Assembly: GCA_038030265.1 (NCBI GenBank)
Contig: CM075937.1
Span: forward strand, 15,500,001 to 15,564,000
Length of the DNA stretch: 64,000 bases
Reading direction: 5' to 3'
From: Corythucha ciliata
Taxonomy: Eukaryota; Arthropoda; Insecta; Hemiptera; Tingidae
Shown one piece after another: positions 54,331-64,000 of the stretch. Below the pieces are notes generated by a model. The model searched no databases and was not told where the DNA came from. It saw only the letters and a list, made by a program, of their open reading frames with translations. The position numbers were made by a program, and so were the translations under genes. The first letter of the stretch is position 1. Each line of letters opens with the position of its first letter.

Positions 54331-54594
54331 AATAAATTGAAAATTACATGATGATTTTGCGGGGGTGACCTCGATTCCAACAATTGTCCCTGCGTGATCC
54401 TTCTAGATCATCGGTTGCCATGAAGACTGAAGAGCGCATATATCCAAATTTCGTGTTTTTTACTCATACATCCTTTTCGCGGATGTTCTTTATATACGTG
54501 GGGTTGACTCTAGTTAAGCCACTTTGACGGATTTTTCTCCTCTAGAATCATTACGCGCGTGTTTGTCTTTTTTAAAACTCGTCTTTGGTAATCT

Positions 54595-54860
54595 CGGTCA
54601 TAAAAAACCAAAGTGTTACGAATTTGGCTTCTTCGAAAACCAAATTTAGGTTTCGGTTACACTAAAATCAATTTCCCTGGTTTTGTTCTTACTTAAACCA
54701 ACTTTGCGGATTTGGCGTCTTGAAAAAATATATAATTTCGAGTGGTTGGCTGTTTACCTAATTTTACGAGTTTGAGCACAACAAAGTCCAATTTTTCGCT
54801 TTTGACTTCTGTAAAAAAAACAGTTTGGCTCATTACCACTTTCCTCAAAAAAATTAAATT
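54595..54860. repeat. Family A degenerate repeats
   Basis: CGAATTTGGCTTCTTCGAAAACC, TGCGGATTTGGCGTCTTG and similar units match the family at 8.87-10.26 kb. Confidence 0.55.
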
Positions 54861-55983
54861 CAATAAAAAGTATGAAATCAATTAATTCGTCACGAATTAT
54901 AGAATGCATCAAGGGGCTCATTTCAGCCCTGCGCCTTTTTGAGTCCAATTGTTTGGTCGTAGACCAAACAGAATGACCCAATTTTAAAGATGTGAAGAAC
55001 AGAACCCGGGACAAAATGCGTCCTGGGATGTCCTTGCCAGTGACGAGGGCCATAATAATATTGATAGCCAAACCGGGACTGTCCCGCGCACCACAGGACG
55101 GTTGGCAACCCTAGAATGATATTCTAGGGTGGAAAACAGCTATCTCCTGCCCCACCATCATACGGTTTTCTTTTTTCCAGATCAACTCCTCGAGTTTTTC
55201 AAATCCAAGCTCCTCTTCGTAAAGGGACCCAGCCAATAAAATCAACAGCCCATCAATTTATGGAAAGATCCCCCGACCCGCGTGCACCAATTCCAAAACC
55301 AATTCAGTTATTGAAACCCACACCCCCTTGAAAGTGGGTAGGACTGGACTGTGAGTCTAGGACAAATTCATTATTACTATTTGCTATCACGTCAAACTAT
55401 AAAATGCGATGGAAGAGGCAAGCCCTGATCAAGGTTGTGGGGGGGGGGGGCAATCTGTGTCGAGCTATCGCATTATTTTCTCGATCCCCTCGTCCATCTG
55501 GTCTGAGGGTTTCTATATGAATAATTTTACCAACATTCGTCACTGACGTTATTTCTCACGTTTACTCATTTCTCAGGTACTGACAATTTCGGGTGAAATC
55601 AAGTGAATCAATGTTGACATAAACTGTTTTAGGGTGGGTTTATCAATCGCTGGATATCTCATGGAGTAGCTATCTCTCGAATGACTTTATTACATTACTG
55701 TTTACAAAAAGGCCCATAGCAACCAGACTTATCCCAGCTTTGTCTGTGGAATAAGTGCATTGATAAGCGCACCCTAAGCGTTCTAAGGGGTTCTTAGGAG
55801 GGTTATTCGTCATAGATACATTTTTATCTGTCTGTTAAATTGCTTTTCATTAATACTCGAATGAGCCAACTCATTACTTGAGTAATATCAGTTTTCAAAA
55901 ATGGTTCATCCAACAATGAGATAATTGATCTCTCACTGAGAAAAAAAATGGAGTAATAATCACTGGAATTACTGTTAAGTATA
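54861..55983. other. No gene recognised
   Basis: Unique sequence. A G-run at about 55,438-55,450. No domains in the open frames. Confidence 0.5.
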
Positions 55984-56109
55984 GTATCCACAGTGCGAGG
56001 CAGCTCGCCTCGAATGCCTCGTGGCATCTGCCTCGGGGTGAGGCATGCGTTGTTGAGTTAAATTGTACCCTCGCATGCTCGATGCGAGCACGCGAACCAC
56101 CTTTCAAAG

Positions 56110-56270
56110 TTGGTGGCAGTAGACATGGCCCCGACAACCAGGAAGAACGTTGAAGTGGCGGCCGCTGCCAACATTGTGATGCCTACGATCGTTAAGAAAA
56201 AGCGACAGAAAAAAAGGCGGCACCGTTGGTCGGTCAAACAATTGTTTAAAGTGGGATGGAATACGGGAAC
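56110..56270 (+). pseudogene. Truncated N-terminal part of a Harbinger-like transposase
   Basis: A short plus-strand frame whose residues KKKRQKKRRHRWSVKQLF resemble the basic, Arg/Trp-rich start of PIF/Harbinger transposases (RRWWVRP-type). The DDE catalytic part is entirely missing. After about 56,250 the frame runs antisense through the MADF gene. This reading depends on the motif and on the Harbinger context. Confidence 0.4.
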
Positions 56271-56521
56271 AGAATACTACAGGAGCCCAGTAGAGATGTC
56301 ATCTTCTTCTTTAAATATTTTGCCGGGATATTCACGGCTAAAGATATTTCCCGCAAGAGATCTTCCCGAAGATTTTTGTTGTAATATTGTGGGTGTTTTG
56401 GATCTCTCAATAAACGATGCTGTTCATATAATTTAACGATAGGTACCATGAAGTACTTCGTTTTCCATGGCGCGGTTTTGTGCGCTCCGAGGCAAACTAA
56501 GCTGGTATCCACTAAACGCAC
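56246..56521 (-). pseudogene. MADF-domain (Myb/SANT-like) accessory protein, partial
   Basis: A 91-residue minus frame contains LYEQHRLLRDPKHPQYYN, then REDLLREISLAV and IPAKYLKKKMTSLLGS, the helix and aromatic pattern of a MADF DNA-binding domain (residues about 25-80). In PIF/Harbinger transposons such a protein binds the ends and helps the transposase enter the nucleus. The C terminus is cut by the deletion that brings the transposase start next to it. It could also be a domesticated host fragment, but the flanking 38-bp inverted repeats argue for the transposon. Confidence 0.65.
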
Positions 56522-56685
56522 GCCTCACCCCGAGGCTCCTTTGTGCAGCACCTTTTTACCGACAAGCCCCCCTGCCTCGCGTCGCACGGTGCGAGGTGAG
56601 CGGCTCGCTGCGAGCAACCCCGGTATCCACACTCCGAGCATGCGATCCGAGGCATTCGAGGCGAGCTGCCTCGCACTGTGGATAC

Positions 56686-57054
56686 CCTGCTTTATCATTA
56701 CCGATTGAAAAGGTTATATCTCAGCCGACCGTTCCCATGTGAAATATAAGTGAGATTTTGAATGAAGTAAAAACATGAATGTCTTTATCAACATCCGACG
56801 GTTGCTAGGGTACGGAACAGATGATTGGTGAAATTTCAAAAAGACGAGAACGTTTTTCTTTTTTACGTGTTTCAAAATCTCCATTGAAAACGGTTTAATA
56901 TAGTACAGTATTTTTAATTGACTCCTTATCTAACGAGTGAACTTAACCTTTTACTAAATTACTCACTGGAATGTAATAGTTACTGGGCCCACAGTGGTTT
57001 TTACCGAATGTGATAGGTAGTAGTCGTTACCGATCCTAAGGTTCATAACACCTT
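56686..57054. other. No gene recognised
   Basis: AT-rich spacer between two TIR elements, no features seen. Confidence 0.5.
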
Positions 57055-58080
57055 GGGGCTTATTCTGTAAAACATCGAAGCTTTTACACGTTGCCTAGAA
57101 AGCAATGTTGCTATGGTAGAACTGTTGAAATCTGTTTGTTGCTTTTCCGCATTGCAGTTTTAGAGAATACCGATTTAGCAACATTGAAAATCGACTTCGG
57201 AATAATAACCAAAGAACTATACTGGAGGAGACCAAGCCATTAAATATGCACTGAAAGAAAATAAAATACGCATTTGAACGTCTGTAAATTCAATTTAAAA
57301 TTGCCTTTATTGCTGTCAAATAATAAATTATATTGAATTGCCAACAGCTTGTTTTTCATATCGTTAAGGGAGAGTTAAAAAAGGTAAATAAGACAGCAGT
57401 GAGGATCATATCACGTAGCACGTGTAAACGTGCGGTTTCTTTAGTCTATAGCGGGAGCGTACTATGAATCCTCACGCCCAAGTAGCCACGAAGAATCAGG
57501 CACTAGTAGCTAGAATCTACCCGAGTAATGTGGGAAATCAGCAGCGTGCCTCTTCACGACGATTGAGAGGCGAGGATCGAGGAAAATTCCCGTAGATGAG
57601 AGCGAACAATTGATGAGAATGCCATGGATGAAAATGCCGACGTCTAAACCATTCAAGACAGGACCAGAACTAGCGGCTTTCTCGACCACACAACACTCTC
57701 ATCTGAGACTTCGAGCTAGAATACTTCTCGCTGTGGGCTGATCCTCCACAAACTGCTGCGCCGGAAGTCAGAATGGCGAAGATCAGAAGCGCGAGCTGAG
57801 ATAAGAGACTTGAATAAAAAAGCTAGCCCGAGGAAAGTTAAAATTCACAATGATAACGGGGTTTGATAAAGATGAAAGCAACACTGCAATCGAATTTGTC
57901 GATATTGCAACAGAGTATGGTGGTGCTACTATAATAACCTACTAAAGAAATACTCCTTAGCAACGTTGCTTCAAATTCATTGTTTCTAAAATTGCAGAAT
58001 GCCGAATAGCAACGTTTCTAAGATGGATAGCAACATTGCAATCGAAATTTGATTGCTATCGTGTTAGAGAATAAGGCCCC
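57055..58080. mobile_element. 1.03-kb TIR element with subterminal repeats
   Basis: Ends are GGGGCTTATTCTGTAAAAC at 57,055 and the inverse of GTGTTAGAGAATAAGGCCCC at 58,080. GCAATGTTGCTA or TAGCAACATTGC and near forms occur at least six times, clustered near both ends (57,101, 57,175, 57,860, 57,957, 58,010, 58,028). A second inverted pair TTCCGCATTGCAGTTTTAGA and CTAAAATTGCAGAATGCCGAA is nested inside. There is no coding frame. Such clustered subterminal motifs are usual transposase-binding sites of non-autonomous DNA transposons. Confidence 0.6.
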
Positions 58081-58235
58081 AGGTTCGTAGGTTCTATTCA
58101 CCAATTTAAAAGGCAATCACCACACAGCATTCGTTTTTTTTTGTTTTTTTTTATCGATGTATCGTTATTATATTGGCACGGTGTTCTTCACGGATCACTT
58201 CGTGCCTTTTCACCTTCGCCTAGGTGAATTCCACT

Positions 58236-58370
58236 CCTTTAGGTGAAAATTACCTCTCTTATCTTACTAGCAGCCAGTATAAATATCCCTTTTTGGAGTG
58301 AATTCTACCGGGCAATTTATACTGGCTGCTAGTGAAAGGTACGATAAGAGAGGTTATTTTCATCTAAAGG
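58236..58370. repeat. Imperfect inverted repeat, arms about 50 bp
   Basis: 58,236-58,284 and 58,315-58,370 are inverses, including CTAGCAGCCAGTATAAAT and CCTCTCTTATC in full. The right arm has a 7-bp insertion. A smaller GAATTCCACTCC/GGAGTGAATTC pair links the outside with the loop. Possibly a small foldback transposon. Confidence 0.65.
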
Positions 58371-58479
58371 AAAGACTAACTGGGAAAATAGACGGTTTTC
58401 ATACTCGGTTAAAGAGCGTAAACGGTTAAAAAAACAGGGAGTTTTCACCGCGTTTTTTAACCGTGCACCTCTACCGTTA

Positions 58480-58637
58480 GGCCCGGCGCACACTAGGAGA
58501 AAAAAGACGCCGACGCGCGCGTCAGCGTCCGACTCGTGCAGTAAAAACACATAGAACTCTATGGGATCTTTCACATTGGCTTTTACGCGAGAGACGTCTC
58601 TTCCCCGTCTTTTTTCTCCTATAGTGTGCGCCGGGCC
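58480..58637. mobile_element. 158-bp MITE with 30-bp TIRs
   Basis: GGCCCGGCGCACACTAGGAG.AAAAAAGACG at 58,480-58,509 is repeated inversely at 58,606-58,637 (with one TA insertion). The interior is GC-rich (CGACGCGCGCGTCAGCGTCC). The flanks carry several AACCGTT-type pieces, so it may be nested in another palindromic element. Flanks TTA and TCA could be a mutated 3-bp duplication. Confidence 0.65.
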
Positions 58638-60786
58638 TCACGCGGTAATATGCTTGATTAACCGTTTAATAGCACTCTGAACGGTTGCGAGGACGTCTAA
58701 CTCGTTAAAACAAATAAGTTAAGGAATAATTACACGGTGGCATAAACCGTGTGAAATTCTAGACCGTGGACCACTAACTCACGAACACGGTTGACGATTT
58801 TCCATATTATCTCGCTTAATATTTCACAAAAATGTTTGAAACTTCGTATTTCATCGTCTTCAGTAAATTTATGTGTCAGTAAGGTTTTATTTTTTGAAAC
58901 AGAAAAAAAAAAAAAAAAAAAATGTAGGCCATAGTTTACTTTGCGTCGGAAGTGGTTTTCCCACTTTTTCTCCAACCAAAATATTTTTTTTTCGTTGAAA
59001 CGATATTTTTATTCCAATGCTAACTTAATTTAAGCTGTCATAGTGGTTTCACTTTTTCAAATTTCGCTATTTCAATTTTTGTTCGTTCTGAAAAATATGT
59101 TCGAGCAAGAAAATTAGTCAATTTTCTCCGTGAAATAATTTACTGTGTCAAAAAAGTGCGACATTTCGGCCTACAATTAGTTGTTTTTTGTTTTTTTTTG
59201 CAATTTTGTTGCCCAAAAATCTGAAATAATTGGTGCTCTGTGTACTATCACTATCAAGAGGCAAGTTGAGTAGACCACACATAGCCGGGGTAGAGCCTAC
59301 CGCCTACCTCTTCACCTACTTTGGCCCCCTCAACCACTGTGTATCATTTCCTTGCACTCACGCACATTCAGACACCAGGGGCGTAGGTAGGAATTTTTCC
59401 TAGGGGGGGAGGCATTTCACATTTTAGCCATCATTTCAGGATAGTACCTACTTCTTCCACACACAGGTGTACACCCTTGAATCTACTGGACATCTTGCTG
59501 CATGGTCCGCGTCCATCGTAGGCTTGTCCGAGAACAAAATTACTACCAATTCGAGAATTTCTTTTCGATGAATTCTCCCCCGTTTTGGAATTAGTAGAGG
59601 CTTGTCCGCCAGTCTCAAGAAGTCTTCCCGGATGCAGATTGACAAAATCGATAATACTATAATGCAGAACGCTCACATTTAACCAATTTAAGACGCTGGT
59701 GGCCATTCAGTGAAGTTGAAAGGGAACTGGCTATAAACATTGGTCAAATGAGAATTCTCCAAGAGACCCACGTGATTGGCTCACACCGAAAAACTCAGAG
59801 AAAATGACCTTAACTCTGAATTATTACCTATACGCCTCAAAAGCGTACACGCAAATTAAAACAGGCGTAATTTTTTTCGAAGAAATATTAATGACCTGAA
59901 CAATCGGCAGTGCTTCCATTAATGTCCTACCTCTCTTCTCTGCAATTAAGGGGTCGGAGAAATTAACAAAATACGAGAAATTGTGTTTTTTTGAAAAGCA
60001 TTCACGCCTCGGAGACGTATACACACCAATCAACGTAAAATTTTCTACGTATCAACATTTCATTTTCTACGTATTTTAAAAATTAGCATTTTTGTACTTT
60101 ACATGACTTTTTTTACTACAGTGAACCTAATCATAAGATTTATTCATGATGATATCAAATTTTTCGACTCCAAACCATTTAACTGGGAGCAGCACCAAAA
60201 AGTTCCAAGAAAATGAATATTCCCGGCACTTTTGATTGAAAATGAATAATTTTATTGATCCTGATCATGGAATGAAATATTTTTGTCAATGCTCTGTCAC
60301 TGTCTCAAAGTGAATGTACTCGTGAGGCAGTAATTATTTCATTTTGGAGCCTTTAATTTGAAATTATCGGAGAATACGCCTTCGAGGCGTGTAGGTACCA
60401 ACAAGGATATGTTCTCCAACATACCTCTTCGAGGAAATGTCCAGACTTTAGAAATGGACGAATCCGCGCATCGTGGGGTTTCTCGACACACAGAACCCAA
60501 AAATTTAGCGTATTTTCAATCAGAATAGTCGATGAAGATAATTAAATGATTTTTTGGAGTAAAATCATTCATTTTTGTTGTATTATACTCCGGAAGACCG
60601 AGGGATGAGAGAGATTCAATGCACGTTACTTTAACGGAATAACTTACGCCCGAGACAACTAAGAAGACAGAGTATTTATTACAGGCATTCTTCGATGAGG
60701 CCATCCGTACAACAACAATCCTTTTCATTCTGGTTACAATCCAACCCACAGACTCGGGATAGCCGTAACGTGGCTAACCCGGTACA
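58638..60786. other. No gene recognised
   Basis: An A-run lies at about 58,902-58,921. Two overlapping minus-strand frames at 59,431-59,706 look more protein-like than average but match nothing I know and have no splice context. The minus frame at 60,679-60,882 ends in a Cys-rich stretch (NEKDCCCTDGLIEEC) after sequence belonging to the next repeat. Confidence 0.45.
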
Positions 60787-61112
60787 TAACAATTTTATTG
60801 CACTTTTGCCGGCTAGTTTCGGGGTAGGCACCCCATTATCAAGGCATCCTTGATTCCTGGCAGAAACAAATCTCTCTGTCACAGGTCAACACAAAATTCC
60901 CAAAAATCCCGTGGTCGGACGCACATGGAAACTTGTCACTTCAACTCTTCTCGTTGTTGAGAAACAATTTTCCATGTACATACGCCCGTTCTCAGGATTT
61001 TTGGGAATTTTGTGTTGGCGTATTACGAGACAGAGAGATTTGTTTTTGCCGGGATGCCTTGACAATGGGGCGCATACCCCAAAACTAGTCGGCAAAAGTG
61101 CAATAAAATTAA
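60787..61112. repeat. Large inverted repeat, arms about 120 bp, with hammerhead-like motifs
   Basis: 60,787-60,909 and 60,995-61,112 are inverses with about 80-85 percent identity by eye. The blocks GGATTTTTGGGAATTTTGTG, AGAGATTTGTTT, GGATGCCTTGA.AATGGGG and GGCAAAAGTGCAATAAAATT are shared. The inner 85 bp contain a further ACATGGAAA/TTTTCCATGT pair. Each arm, read outward, has TTGATAATGGGG or TTGACAATGGGG, a hairpin loop, CCCCGAAAC or CCCCAAAAC and an AATAAA. The box-stem-GAAAC layout resembles Penelope-like terminal motifs but departs from CUGANGA, so identity is uncertain. Confidence 0.6.
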
Positions 61113-61237
61113 TGTTTTTACTAAAAAAAAATCAATAATTACCTAAAGTTTACTTCAATATTCACTAAATAACAAAAATCAGTCATTGAAGATATTATGT
61201 AGACACAGTTACTGTGCTACAGGCCACATTTGTCCGC

Positions 61238-61516
61238 TTACAGAAGCTGAATCAATTTTCCGCTCATAATGATCACGTAATCCACAGGCCAGAAGTCCAA
61301 GGAAGCGGCTTGGTACACTCGGACTTCGTCGGGCAGCATGGAAACGATAAAATCTGCTAACTGCTACGTGAAACGCTCATTTTTGGGCATTTGTGTATGA
61401 ATTGCTTCTAGCCTAATACTCAGTTTGAATTCTTTGAACGTTTCCATTTGAACATTTACCTTTAGCAAGTATTCTGTCGCGGCGTCAGCAGTAACTGTGT
61501 GTGGTTTGAGCGTCCT
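61238..61516 (-). pseudogene. Unrecognised decayed coding segment (C-terminal)
   Basis: The minus frame from 61,516 to TAA at 61,238-61,240 reads protein-like throughout: LKPHTVTADAATEYLLKVNV, METFKEFKLSIRLEAI, then QLADFIVSMLPDEVRVYQAA and DFWPVDYVIIMSGKLI. One TAG (after NERFT, near 61,367) interrupts it. Codon composition and the balanced residue mix speak for a former gene. It abuts a T-run (61,519-61,539). A related stretch is at 61,541-61,672. I do not recognise the family. Confidence 0.45.
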
Positions 61517-61540
61517 CAATTTTTTTTTTTTTTTTTTTTA

Positions 61541-61672
61541 CATATCGCTTCCACAAATGACTCCTTAGAGAGAAATACAAGAATTTTTCGATAACTCGAG
61601 ATAACAGTCAGTAAATATTCTTCAGATCAGTGCGAGTGGTAACTGTGTGCTTTTTCAGCGTCCTCGGATAAT
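61541..61672 (-). repeat. Diverged duplicate of the neighbouring coding segment
   Basis: On the minus strand CCGAGGACGCTGAAAAAGCA, then CACAGTTACCACTC, parallels TTGAGGACGCTCAAACCACA, then CACAGTTACTGCTG, at 61,510-61,470. In the same frame it reads RTLKKHTVTTRTDLKNIY before a stop. This is a tandem partial duplication of an exon or element. Confidence 0.45.
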
Positions 61673-61675
61673 TTT

Positions 61676-61747
61676 AGGATCTAATTTGTGGAAAACCCGC
61701 AATGCTTGCGGGTTTACAAGTACTGAGTTTTCCGCAAATTAGATCCT
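61676..61747. repeat. 72-bp double hairpin
   Basis: AGGATCTAATTTGTGGAAAA and TTTTCCGCAAATTAGATCCT pair around an inner CCCGCAATGCTTGCGGG hairpin. It may be a miniature foldback element. Confidence 0.7.
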
Positions 61748-61954
61748 CCCTAGTCTGACGGTAGGAGAGTGCAGCTTTTCATTATTCAGCCAATGCTCAA
61801 CTAAACACACGATACACCTCAAGACTTTCTATTTTGTTGACCAATGATTGAAAATCTAGTAAAAATACTGTTGTGGTGTAAGTCAATATTGCTTTTCGTA
61901 AAGTTATTTGCCTTGAGTCATATTTGCCCCTCCGGCGACGGCAAGTCCTGAATT

Positions 61955-62796
61955 TTATGCAAAGTTCGAGCCGGTGCAACGATGCAAACACTCGGGAACC
62001 ATAAGTTTATCGTAAACTTCCTCGTCAACTATCAGGCGAAAGGAGGAATCGGTATCAAATCGAGTTTCCAACTTGAAATACTGAATTGGTGTTGGAGACT
62101 GTATCCCATGTATTAAGGAAAGAACATCGCTTGTACTCGACTGAGGATGGAAACGAGAAATAAATTTTGCTTTTTTACGTGGCACTGCTCGAATTTCCGA
62201 AGATGTATTTGTGCCCGTTATAGTTTTCAAGCCTTGCTTGCGAGTGTTGCGGGTTCTATCCTTCGAACCAAATGGTCGATCGGGTAGAGTGGGATTTCTT
62301 ACATGCACATGCGCGTCCATACGTCGTTCAGGCGAACCTTTTCTCAATCTCGTCAGAGGTTTGAGAGCTGCCTGTCTAAAATCCAAAACTTTCTCCTTGC
62401 CATTTAAAGCCGAAGCATGGATATTTCTTGACTCCGAGTACACCTCCTTGAGCCCGTCCCGATGAAAAGAGGATGGCATGCTGACATCTGAGTTTGTTGA
62501 GATGAGAGATGTTTCATTTGTAAACAACCTTGCTTTTTGCGGCTGCCGATGAAAATGCAAAGTACAACTCTCATGATTTTCATCTATCTGTATACTTTTA
62601 CCCATCGGCACTTCCGGCTGGGGGGATATATCAGGAACGCAGCGATCAATAATTCATAATTCGCGTGCATCTCAAGTAGAGCTTTCGATAGCCGGAGTAT
62701 TTCATCTATAACATCGGAGTTTAAGGGCTGAACAGTCACACGAGTGGCCACGGCTTCCACCTTGCCACGCTGCATTGCATGCCGCGACAAAACCAT
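61955..62796 (-). pseudogene. LINE ORF1-like fragment
   Basis: Two minus frames: 62,796-62,584 (starts MVLSRHAMQRGKVEAVATRV, then a helical DEILRLSKALLEMHANYELL) and 62,611-61,955 (218 residues). They overlap and join by a frameshift near 62,610, or by an acceptor TATCCCCCCAG there. The C-terminal 65 residues, FISRFHPQSSTSDVLSLIHG, then FKLETRFDTDSSFRLIVDEE and VYDKLMVPECL, follow the (F.SRL.P......V....KLKT.YD..SSF.V.V....F..L..PE) pattern of the ORF1 C-terminal domain of many insect LINEs. The middle is basic and disordered (RKGSPERRMDAHVHVRNP). No RT follows downstream on this strand. The ORF1 reading is an inference from the pattern. Confidence 0.5.
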
Positions 62797-62956
62797 TTGA
62801 AATCAGTATTTAACTGTAAGTACCTATAGCTTTAACTGCTCATCCTTAAGCCCTGTGCATGACATGTGAAACCGGCCTGAACAAAAACCGTCACACTGAA
62901 CGTACGTATAGGCTCAAAACACGTGCGACACAACAAACGTTTGCTTGGCTCAGCCA

Positions 62957-62981
62957 TTTTTTTTTTTTTTTTTTTTTTTTT
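62957..62981. repeat. T-run at the 5' edge of LINE-3
   Basis: About 24 T directly before the LINE fragment, CAGAGTATGAAGTACG. It could be the poly(A) tail, in reverse, of a neighbouring minus-strand element. Confidence 0.7.
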
Positions 62982-63897
62982 CAGAGTATGAAGTACGCAG
63001 AGTCCTCAACGAAATCTTCTTTTTCTTTCCTACTCAAGTCATAAAAGCGATAAAAAGGGCCACCAAAAGCAACTCAGCGGGAGTAGATGATGTAACTGGG
63101 AAGGTCCTTGACGAGGCCAATCAACTGATAGCCAAACCTTTTAACATTCGTGTGTATAGTAAATGCATTGAAGAAGGATATTTTCAGACTGAGCTAAAGA
63201 TATCTAAAGTTATTCCAGTACCGAAGAAAGGGTCGAAGCAGGAATTAGGAAATTATCGCCCGATTGCGCTTCAGTGCACTTTGGCGAAAGTACTGGAAAC
63301 TATAATCTACGACCGCCTTCTTAATTTTATCCAGAAACATTCACCTCTCAACGCGTTGCAGTTCGGACTTCGACCTCATAATGCCTTCTGTCGACGCTAT
63401 TGCCAACTTTTTCTGCAGAGTATATACTACTCTTAATCACAGATCTTTGGCTGCTTCAGTGTTCTTCGACCTCAGTAAGGCATTTGACTGCATGCAAAAA
63501 GATGTGCTGCTCCAAAAAAAATGGTCAAATTGGGATTACAAGGACCGAATGAAAACATGATTGACTGCTATCTGACAGACGGCAAGTAATAAGTGTTTCG
63601 AGTCCGGCGGGGGGAGATGGTCAAGTGCTCTCGATCCCCAGAATTAACAATGCTGTTAATTAATGGTGTTCCACAGGGATCCAAGCTTGGTCCTCTGCTA
63701 TTTCTCATTTATATAAATGACATTCAGGGTAGCTCGCAGGTCGCAGGATGCGACTGTCATCTTGTATGCTGACGACATTTGCTCATTGCACTCAGGAGAG
63801 AAACCCGAGGACTGTGCTAGTGGTGCACAGAAAGTGTTTGAGTCCATAGAAAATTGGTCGAGACCTATGTTGACCTATTTTAGATAAATAAAAATTG
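62982..63897 (+). pseudogene. LINE-3 reverse transcriptase fragment, 5'-truncated
   Basis: RT blocks in several frames: VIKAIKRATKSNSAGVDDVT, ISKVIPVPKKGSK, NYRPIALQCTLAKVLETII, LNALQFGLRP, a shift, then VDAIANFFCRVYTTLNHRSL and VFFDLSKAFDCM with the first catalytic Asp (about 63,460), the turn region with frameshifts, GVPQGSKLGPLLFLIYINDI (about 63,670-63,725) and LVYADDICSLHS with the catalytic Asp pair (about 63,755-63,790). The frame ends with IENWSRPMLTYFR and TAA near 63,888. It is a broken, 5'-truncated non-LTR retrotransposon. The clade is not certain. Confidence 0.8.
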
Positions 63898-64000
63898 TAT
63901 ATGACGTGATTTGATCTGAGCCTGTTGATTATCTTGACAGTTTTACGATGTAAGTTCAGACTGTGGAACCATGGTTTGAGTTTTATTACTGGGTTAATTT

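Larger units (their letters stand above)
55984..56685. mobile_element. PIF/Harbinger-type DNA transposon remnant, 702 bp
   Basis: Perfect 38-bp terminal inverted repeats, GTATCCACAGTGCGAGGCAG and onward at 55,984-56,021 and their inverse at 56,648-56,685. Sub-terminal parts are also inverted (CCTCGGGGTGAGGC near 56,031 against GCCTCACCCCGAGGC near 56,522). Inside are a MADF-domain frame on the minus strand and a basic N-terminal transposase-like frame on the plus strand, the two genes of PIF/Harbinger elements in shortened form. The flanks do not show an evident TTA/TAA duplication. Another GTATCCAC start at about 56,621 shows that a 65-bp mini-copy is embedded in the right end. Confidence 0.7.

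Noticed and set aside
59431..59706. 91-residue minus-strand frame, and an overlapping 65-residue frame
   Set aside because: Both look fairly protein-like, but they compete for the same bases, match nothing I recognise and have no start or splice context.

Overview
The window reads as repeat-rich nuclear DNA of a winged insect. Genes are split by GT-AG introns, mostly 60-70 nt. An odorant receptor of the insect 7tm_6 family is present, and that family is known only from insects. There is no operon structure, and most of the sequence is transposable elements and short degenerate repeat arrays. The order of insect cannot be fixed from the sequence.

Host genes are few. (1) An odorant receptor lies on the minus strand at about 17.85-19.28 kb, in four recognisable exons. 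(2) Two convergent two-exon genes for small secreted proteins lie at 47.66-48.43 kb (plus) and 48.78-49.38 kb (minus). They share gene structure, a YVNG..SC motif and the spacing of four cysteines, so they are an inverted duplicate pair of a family I do not recognise. (3) An unrecognised intron-containing fragment lies at 6.6-7.34 kb, and another unrecognised decayed reading frame at 61.24-61.52 kb.

Mobile elements dominate. A complete but frameshifted Ty3/gypsy element (13,096-16,795) has 118-121 bp LTRs and a 4-bp target duplication. A short-LTR gypsy fragment lies at 24.4-26.3 kb. From 32.56 to 44.37 kb there is a nested stack: a gypsy element is split by a second, minus-strand gypsy element (34,605-43,957, LTRs about 200 bp). 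That second element carries two non-LTR retrotransposons (35.24-38.39 and 39.38-41.34 kb) and an inverted piece of its own RNase H domain. More LINE pieces lie at 61.96-62.80 kb (minus) and 62.98-63.90 kb (plus). There are tRNA-derived SINEs, several TIR/MITE families, a 702-bp PIF/Harbinger-type remnant encoding a MADF domain, and two Penelope-like inverted repeats with hammerhead-like motifs.

Between these lie long arrays of short, diverged repeats (unit about 15-45 bp) in at least seven families: A (TTTGGCTCTTTCAAAAACC), B (TTTTAGCCGCGAATTAGCG), C (CTGAAACTTGCAATTTCAC), D (TCATGAAATTGACAATTT), E (AAATTGG..CAGTGAGC), F (GCGAATAGTCAGTTTGGCC) and G (GGTAAAATCGCCAGTTTTG). Families B and G occur in both orientations. 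One foldback at 30.18-31.26 kb has its arms around a SINE. The gypsy element at 13.1 kb is inserted in family F.
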